From: Laetiporus sulphureus 93-53
Lineage: Eukaryota > Basidiomycota > Agaricomycetes > Polyporales > Laetiporaceae
Direction of reading: 5' to 3'
Assembly (NCBI RefSeq): GCF_001632365.1
Contig: NW_024468514.1
Span: 517,117-581,116 of the forward strand
DNA length: 64,000 nt
Positions within the stretch are counted from its first letter, which is position 1, and each line of letters starts with the position of its first letter. Below, in pieces: positions 58,805 through 64,000 of the stretch. The notes below the pieces were generated by a model. That model did no database searches and was not told where the DNA came from. It saw nothing but the letters and a program-made list of their open reading frames with translations. Made by a program: the position numbers and the translations under genes.

Positions 58805-61800
58805 TCAAGGTGCCCATGACGGCTCGGCGTCCTTGCCGAGCACGAACACGACTTCTTCCTCTTCCTCTTCCTCCCCGTCACCCTCGTCGCCTTCTTCCAC
58901 GTTTGCAACGTCGGCCTTGGCAGACGCCACGCCACCTTGCGGCTGTGTAGTATGCTCTTGGCTAGACTCTCGCTCGCCGTCCACTGTGCTTTCGACCGCG
59001 TTTGGCAGTACGAATTGCTCCCACTGGCGCATGCGAACCCACTCATCCTTGACTTCAACCAAGCTGGAAAGGATCAAGACATCCTTCACCAACTGCTGGT
59101 CCAAAGTCAACTGCTTGACGCGCTTGAAAGACGCAAGGAGGGGTATAGATATCCAGCCGCGGGAGTCCATCTGTTGGTAGCCATCAGTTAGATATGCATT
59201 GATTCATTATTTCGCGTCACTCACCCTTTGCCGGAGGAAAAAATCTTGCGCCATATTTTGTGGGCTTAGATAGTACTCCAGCTGGCCCAGGAGGTAGTAT
59301 CGAGTAGGATCCAGCGGGAACGACAAGGTAGACTGCGGCATCGGCAGCGGCGGCACAGACGGAAGATTTTGGGGAGGGGATCCATACGAATACGCATACG
59401 GGTCATATGCCGAGGCATAATATCCCGTGGACAAAGGTGCATAGTAACCATTCTGGTCCGCCTGCTGTGTCGACGGCTGCATCACGAAGGGAGGCTGCCG
59501 CGACTGGGAGGGTTGGTATACATTGCCTCCCCTCGAATGTGTCCTCGAATGGTAGGCACCCCGCCCACCAGGCCCACCGAATCCACGCCCTCGGCGCCCA
59601 CCAAAGCCACCGCGCTCGTAGGCATACCCGCCACCTACAGAGCCACGTCTCGGCCGCCCAAAGTGCTCCTTGTCGGGTTGGAACTCGCGTCGCTCCCGTG
59701 CGTTCCGCTCTTCGCCCGTCATGGGCGGTGCGTAGTCCTTGCGCCCAAAGCCGTACCCATAATCCTTGACCTTCCACTCGTCACTGGATGCCGCGTCGCC
59801 AGATGACACAGGAGGCACTGCAGAAGAGTCGCTGGAAGTAGCCAAGTGTGCCGATGCTAGACCGTTGGTGGACGTCACAATGGGAGGTAAGGAGCTGGCG
59901 GGCAGGGCAGACTCCGACGACACAGCACCAGCATGAGACTTCTCTCCATTCTCGACGATCTCCGAGTCGGAAGGCTTGGTCGTGCCAAATACCCACTTCA
60001 TCTCTATGGGCTCAGTGAGATCGATCACCTTAATCCCAGCTTCAATCTCCTCAGCGCCTTTCTGACCCACCGCCGATGGTTCAGCGCCCTCCGCATCATT
60101 GGTCGCCTGCCCCGACCCGTCCGATTGCTCTATGAGCGATACCGCAGCAGCGACGGAAGCCTCGCCCAACACCCACGAGTGGCCTTTCGACTGCGTGCGG
60201 GTGCGCGAGCGTATGCGGGAAGGACCAGCTTCTCCCGGCGCTACGCCGATGGCAAACGGAGCAGCTGGCTTCTCCGCACTCTCTTCCTGCCCTCCCTCCT
60301 TTGCCTCGCCCACACTCAGCCCCAGGATGCTCGCATCGTCCTTCGCGGAGGCCTCAGGCGCTGCAGCCTGAGCGCTGACCTCCTCCAGCCGAATGCTGCC
60401 GAAGCTCAGCTCTCGCGCCTTGCGCCCTCTCTCCGCACGCACTGTCCGCAACTCGCTCGCCTCGGCTTCAGACCCCTCTCTCTGCACCTCAGAAACAGAC
60501 GTATATGCTGTTGGAGGCGGCATCACAGACCCTCCTTCTCTCTGGCTGGTGACAGACTCGCGTTCACTGGGAGCTCGAGGTTGCGAGAACGCCACTGGTG
60601 CTTGTGTGCCTTCTACAGAAGGCGAATGCGATTGTGGCACCGGCGCTGGTGGCCAGTACACATAGGGCGGGTAGCCGTAGCCGTACGGCGAGTAGGCCGC
60701 GTGCGGCGGAGTACCAGCGTAGGCAGAATACTGCGGCCCTTGGCCGCCATGCAGTGGCGGCGGGTACACAGTCGGTATCGGTGCGACTGTAGGTAACGTG
60801 TATGATGGCTGTACAGGAGATCCAGATGAATGTGGTGTATGGTACGAACGCCGTGCGTTCGCCGGCGGCGGCATGGCAGGTGGGCTTGTGTAGTACGCTG
60901 GGGTATTGCCGTTGGCACTCGGCACATCGTTTGCTTGCTCCGCAGGGCCCGATCCCCTTCTGGCAAGACTGGGAGGTAATGGCCGAAAGCCCATTGCGCC
61001 TCCTGGGATGAAGTCGGTCGGCGGAAGTGCCTGATGGAACGTCTGCGGTGAGCCCGTCGTCGAGGACTGCTTGCTCACGCTCCTGCTCGCAACGCTTGAC
61101 ACACCCGCAGCCGATCCGGCACTGTATCCAGAAGCGCCGCCCTCCTCAGGCAGCCTCTTCCCGCCACGAGGGAAGACAGGCGGACTGGAGTGCGCGCTTC
61201 CCGTGCGGCTCTGCGACTGCGACTGCGACTGCGATACAGAGCTCGCGTGTGAAGAGTGACGCGTTCCCACCGCCGAATGCGTGCGACTCTGGGCTTGCGA
61301 GCCGGATCCCGAAGCCGATGCGTAGCCGGAACCTGGATGTCTTGAATGCTGATGAGAGCGATTGCGGACATGTTGCGATCGTTGCTGGGCGTCGGCGGCG
61401 GCCTGCAGCTCGGAGGGTGGTATTTGGACCCATTTTGTTTTCTCACCTACGAATACGGCAGAGGCAATGGGAGTGGGGAAGGGACGCAATTAGCAACTAT
61501 AAGCCTGACCTATCCCGGGAGCATCCTTTTGGAAAAGCGATTGACGGAGCTCAACCGCACAACAGGAGGAGTGAAGAAGGAGAAGAGACACACTTTTTCG
61601 TGATGTACCATGACTCTGCGAACCCTCCCTCGACCGCTCTGGATCGTGCCCTTGTGCACCGCGTGCATTTTCCTCCGTCTGTCTGATCCCGCTGCTGACT
61701 GATTTGCCAACTTCCGGCCAAGAGTCGCTGTCGTCGACAATCGAGGGTATTGGACGTCGTGGACGTACCACGAATGCATCATCCTCATCATTTGTGCTGC

Positions 61801-62443
61801 CGTTGAGGTTGCTGGTCGTCGATTTTGTCGTCATAGGAGGTGATATCCGTTGGTTCATTACGTTGTGGGAGACACTCGAGCTAGATGCAGATGCACCAGT
61901 GGAGTCCTGAGTATTTGATTTATCAGGTCGGGCAGAGAGGTCATCGATGTCGTTGGACTCCATTGAATCAATGGCGGGTCTCTGTGCCGAGTCTACTCCC
62001 TGATGCGATCGCGTGCGAGCCTGAGCCATCTGCTCAATCCGCGCATTCCACACATTGACCGGCGGAGCGGCCGCCGGCTTAGATGCGGCAGACGAGGTGA
62101 GTTGAGGCTGCGGTGCTGCTTTCTGTGAGTTATTACCGTGGTATTTATGGTCACCATTCGTTTGAGAGGAAAGCGATGAGGACGGCCCAGAACTCTGATG
62201 GATAGATGAAGGAGTAGAGGACACGGCATCCTCACCAATTGATGAGGAGCTCGATATGGCAGACATGCCGGCGTTCATGGCTATATCTGTCTCAGGCCCT
62301 ACGGCAGATGTTCCCGTGGCAGGCGACAGATTCCGCGCAGCAGGATGCTGAGAGGGAGACGGGGTAATCTTTTGCGCTTGCTTCGCGCGATCTGCGTACG
62401 AGAGAGGTTGATATGAAGGTGCAGAAGGCTGAGGCGATATCAT
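58805..62443 (-). CDS. La-motif RNA-binding protein (LARP1-like)
   Basis: Three exons (62443-61594, 61446-59225, 59170-58805) join in phase to 1145 residues. The first 900 residues are disordered and rich in Ser, Pro, Gln and Gly, with a Tyr/Pro-rich stretch (YAGTPPHAAYSPYGYGYPPY) and RGG-like repeats (GGRRGRGFGGPGGRG) that can bind RNA. The La motif spans the last exon junction: RYYLLGQLEYYLSPQNMAQD, FFLRQR and MDSRGWISIPLLASFKRVKQ, then LVKDVLILSSLVEV. The position and Tyr/Phe pattern of the La motif fit LARP1/Slf1/Sro9 proteins, cytoplasmic factors that bind mRNA and affect translation. A long acidic Glu run follows the motif. Long frames on the opposite strand here are shadows of the biased composition. 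The start at 62443 is the first ATG of the frame. Confidence 0.9.
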
Positions 62444-63865
62444 GGAGCAATGAGCCGGAAACCGAAGCTGGAAGACGAGCAGGAGAGACGCGCAAGCCCT
62501 GCGTCTATAACAGACAAAAGAGACTCTGGATAGAGAGCGACCGTCGAAATAGGCAAAGGTACGAAGGCGAGATTGCAGAGGAGGCGCAGCAGCGGCACAA
62601 AGAGCAGAACGGAGGAGAGGTAAGCCGAGATGGAGGACGACGGAGAGTGAGGCGCAGGCGACCCTGACGGTGCTCGCTGCGTCCCGCTTACGCCTAAGGT
62701 CACACAGCTCTCAGTGGCTGCTTACGTCAGCAACTGGTACGGCAAATGCCGGCTGCCTTGGCCGCGCTTGGCCGAGTCGCAGTACACAGTATGATATATC
62801 ATATATATGTTATGTGCACGGCGATACCTGCAGAACTCTGCATATCATTACTGATCAACAGGTGTTGTTGAGATTCATGGAGCTAATATCTCACCTGTGG
62901 ACAATCGGCACATACTTGTTCGATGTATTTATTATTCATCTACGGCGGTGCACGTTCAACCACAGTCTCAGATTCTTCCTGCTATTACCGTAGAACTAAC
63001 AAGAAGACATTTGAGATGTATGTGGTTTCGCTGTATACTACACGCATTTGAGGTCGACCCTTCCACTGGGCTAACGTTGGGAGATTCTGCCTGGGTGATA
63101 CAGAAGAAAACCCGCGTATTATGTCGACCTTTACCACAGGCATCGTTCCGTTTTTCAGGGTATAAATATTGACATGACATATTTATAATCTCGGGGCCCC
63201 TCCCACTGACATTCTTTTCTCAAGATCGAGAGAGTATAGCTCCTCTTCCAACCGAAGACGATCATGGAGAACATAATACGCGTCTCTCGTCAGGATCTAT
63301 TGCATTCCAGTGAGGGCGAGCTGGGAGAGCGCCATGCCACCCTGCATGACTCGAGCGTACTTGCTTCACAAGACCCGGTCGAATTTTATCCCGATGACTG
63401 TGTGTCGTGCTTCATTAAGCTGCTTGTGCGCATAACTTCACGAGCGCTTGCCGCTTGTAGGAGATGGCTTTCACGTTCCATTCTCTGTCATGGAAGTGTT
63501 TGCATGGTAAGATGTATGTTACTCTGGAGGCTGAAGAAGCCGTCCATACTTTTCCTTGCACCACTCACGCAAGACATGAAACTCCCCAGAAAAGCGCGAC
63601 GTGTCGACGCGATTACACAAAATCACGTGAGCGCGTTGGTGTGGTGGTGGGTTTCGTCGTCCTGATCCGAGGTGTCTCGCAGCAGCGAGTAACCTTCTGC
63701 AGTCTCATAGATGGAAGCTTCAAGGCAACACGGAAAACTACGACTCATCTCGTTTCTATGCTAATGGGTCGCACAGCCACGTGCCTCATCGGCGCCCGGA
63801 TTCTGTCCTGCACAGCTGCAACCGTCGCATCATCTCGCATCCTGCTCCGCTCTTCCAACACAATC
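62444..63865. other. divergent intergenic region
   Basis: Holds the promoters of the LARP gene (-) and of the dehydrogenase (+). Plus-strand frames at 63264-63665 and 63464 onward probably are leader sequence of the dehydrogenase transcript; a short spliced gene in 63264-63520 is possible but unsupported. Confidence 0.4.
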
Positions 63866-64000
63866 ATGCTATTCTTCTCCAAGACTTTTGACCCTGCGCG
63901 CGATCTGCCTGACCTCAAAGGCAGAGTGATCATCGTCACCGGAGGAAAGTGGGTAGATGTCTTATGTCAAAGCGATGGTTCTCACGCCTGATTGAGTAGC
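63866..64000 (+). CDS. short-chain dehydrogenase/reductase, first exon (partial)
   Basis: The first exon is 63866-63948 and reads MLFFSKTFDPARDLPDLKGR then VIIVTGG, followed by a 51-nt intron (63949-63999) whose AG is immediately before the last base of the window. That last base, C, completes an Asn codon, giving the cofactor-binding start VIIVTGGN typical of SDR enzymes of the retinol-dehydrogenase/WW-domain-oxidoreductase type common in basidiomycetes. The rest of the Rossmann fold, including the catalytic Tyr-x-x-x-Lys, lies beyond the window. An in-frame ATG at 63464 exists but would add an unlikely 134-residue leader. Confidence 0.7.

Noticed and set aside
59933..60796. 287-codon plus-strand frame
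   Set aside because: It lies fully antisense to the LARP1-like coding exon; its Arg/Leu-rich sequence reflects the composition of the Ser/Gly/Pro-rich real frame.
63264..63665. Plus frame before the dehydrogenase
   Set aside because: Could be spliced into a short protein through 63400-63470, but no family or continuation was found; more likely transcript leader.
1..64000. tRNA, rRNA or CRISPR-like structures
   Set aside because: No tRNA B-box context, rRNA segments or regularly spaced direct repeats were seen by eye; a tRNAscan run would settle the first point.

Overview
The window reads as nuclear DNA of a basidiomycete fungus, most likely an Agaricomycete such as a polypore. Genes are cut by many 49-70 nt GT-AG introns, and several exons are only 7-17 nt long. 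Typical Agaricomycete families occur: a DUF6533 membrane protein, an enlarged G-alpha subunit, a GPI-anchored GH16 glucanase, a flavin L-amino-acid oxidase, a phenol-hydroxylase-type monooxygenase and an OLE1 desaturase fused to cytochrome b5. I rebuilt spliced models by hand and checked that exon phases add up. No rRNA, tRNA, CRISPR array or bacterial-type operon was seen.

Left part (1-26.9 kb): the 3'-open end of a MOB/phocein-like gene (-), a DUF6533 7-TM gene (-), a small orphan gene (-), a fungal GPCR (+), a 24-exon SNF2-RING translocase (+), a broken and an intact copy of a flavin amine/L-amino-acid oxidase (both -), an 838-residue orphan with a tandemly duplicated exon (-), and a FAD monooxygenase (-).

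Middle (27-44 kb): a gene-poor 4 kb stretch with a foldback (MITE-like) element, an NCS1 purine/cytosine-type permease (-), three copies of one alpha/beta-hydrolase gene (one -, two + in a ~2.9 kb direct tandem duplication), and an RRG7-like mitochondrial protein (-) lying between the inverted and direct hydrolase copies.

Right part (44-64 kb): OLE1-type delta-9 desaturase (+), a possible orphan gene (-), a DUF4048-like protein (-), the tiny ATP synthase subunit k gene ATP19 (-), a GPI-anchored GH16 glucanase (+), an intact but enlarged G-alpha (-), a LARP1-type La-motif protein (-), and the first exon of a short-chain dehydrogenase (+) running off the right edge.

The genes do not form an obvious single pathway. 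Housekeeping genes (MOB, SNF2, ATP19, LARP, OLE1, RRG7) alternate with accessory, recently duplicated genes. The clearest evolutionary signals are the oxidase pair with a decaying member, the hydrolase triplication, the exon duplication and the foldback element. No wholly new defence or mobile system was identified.
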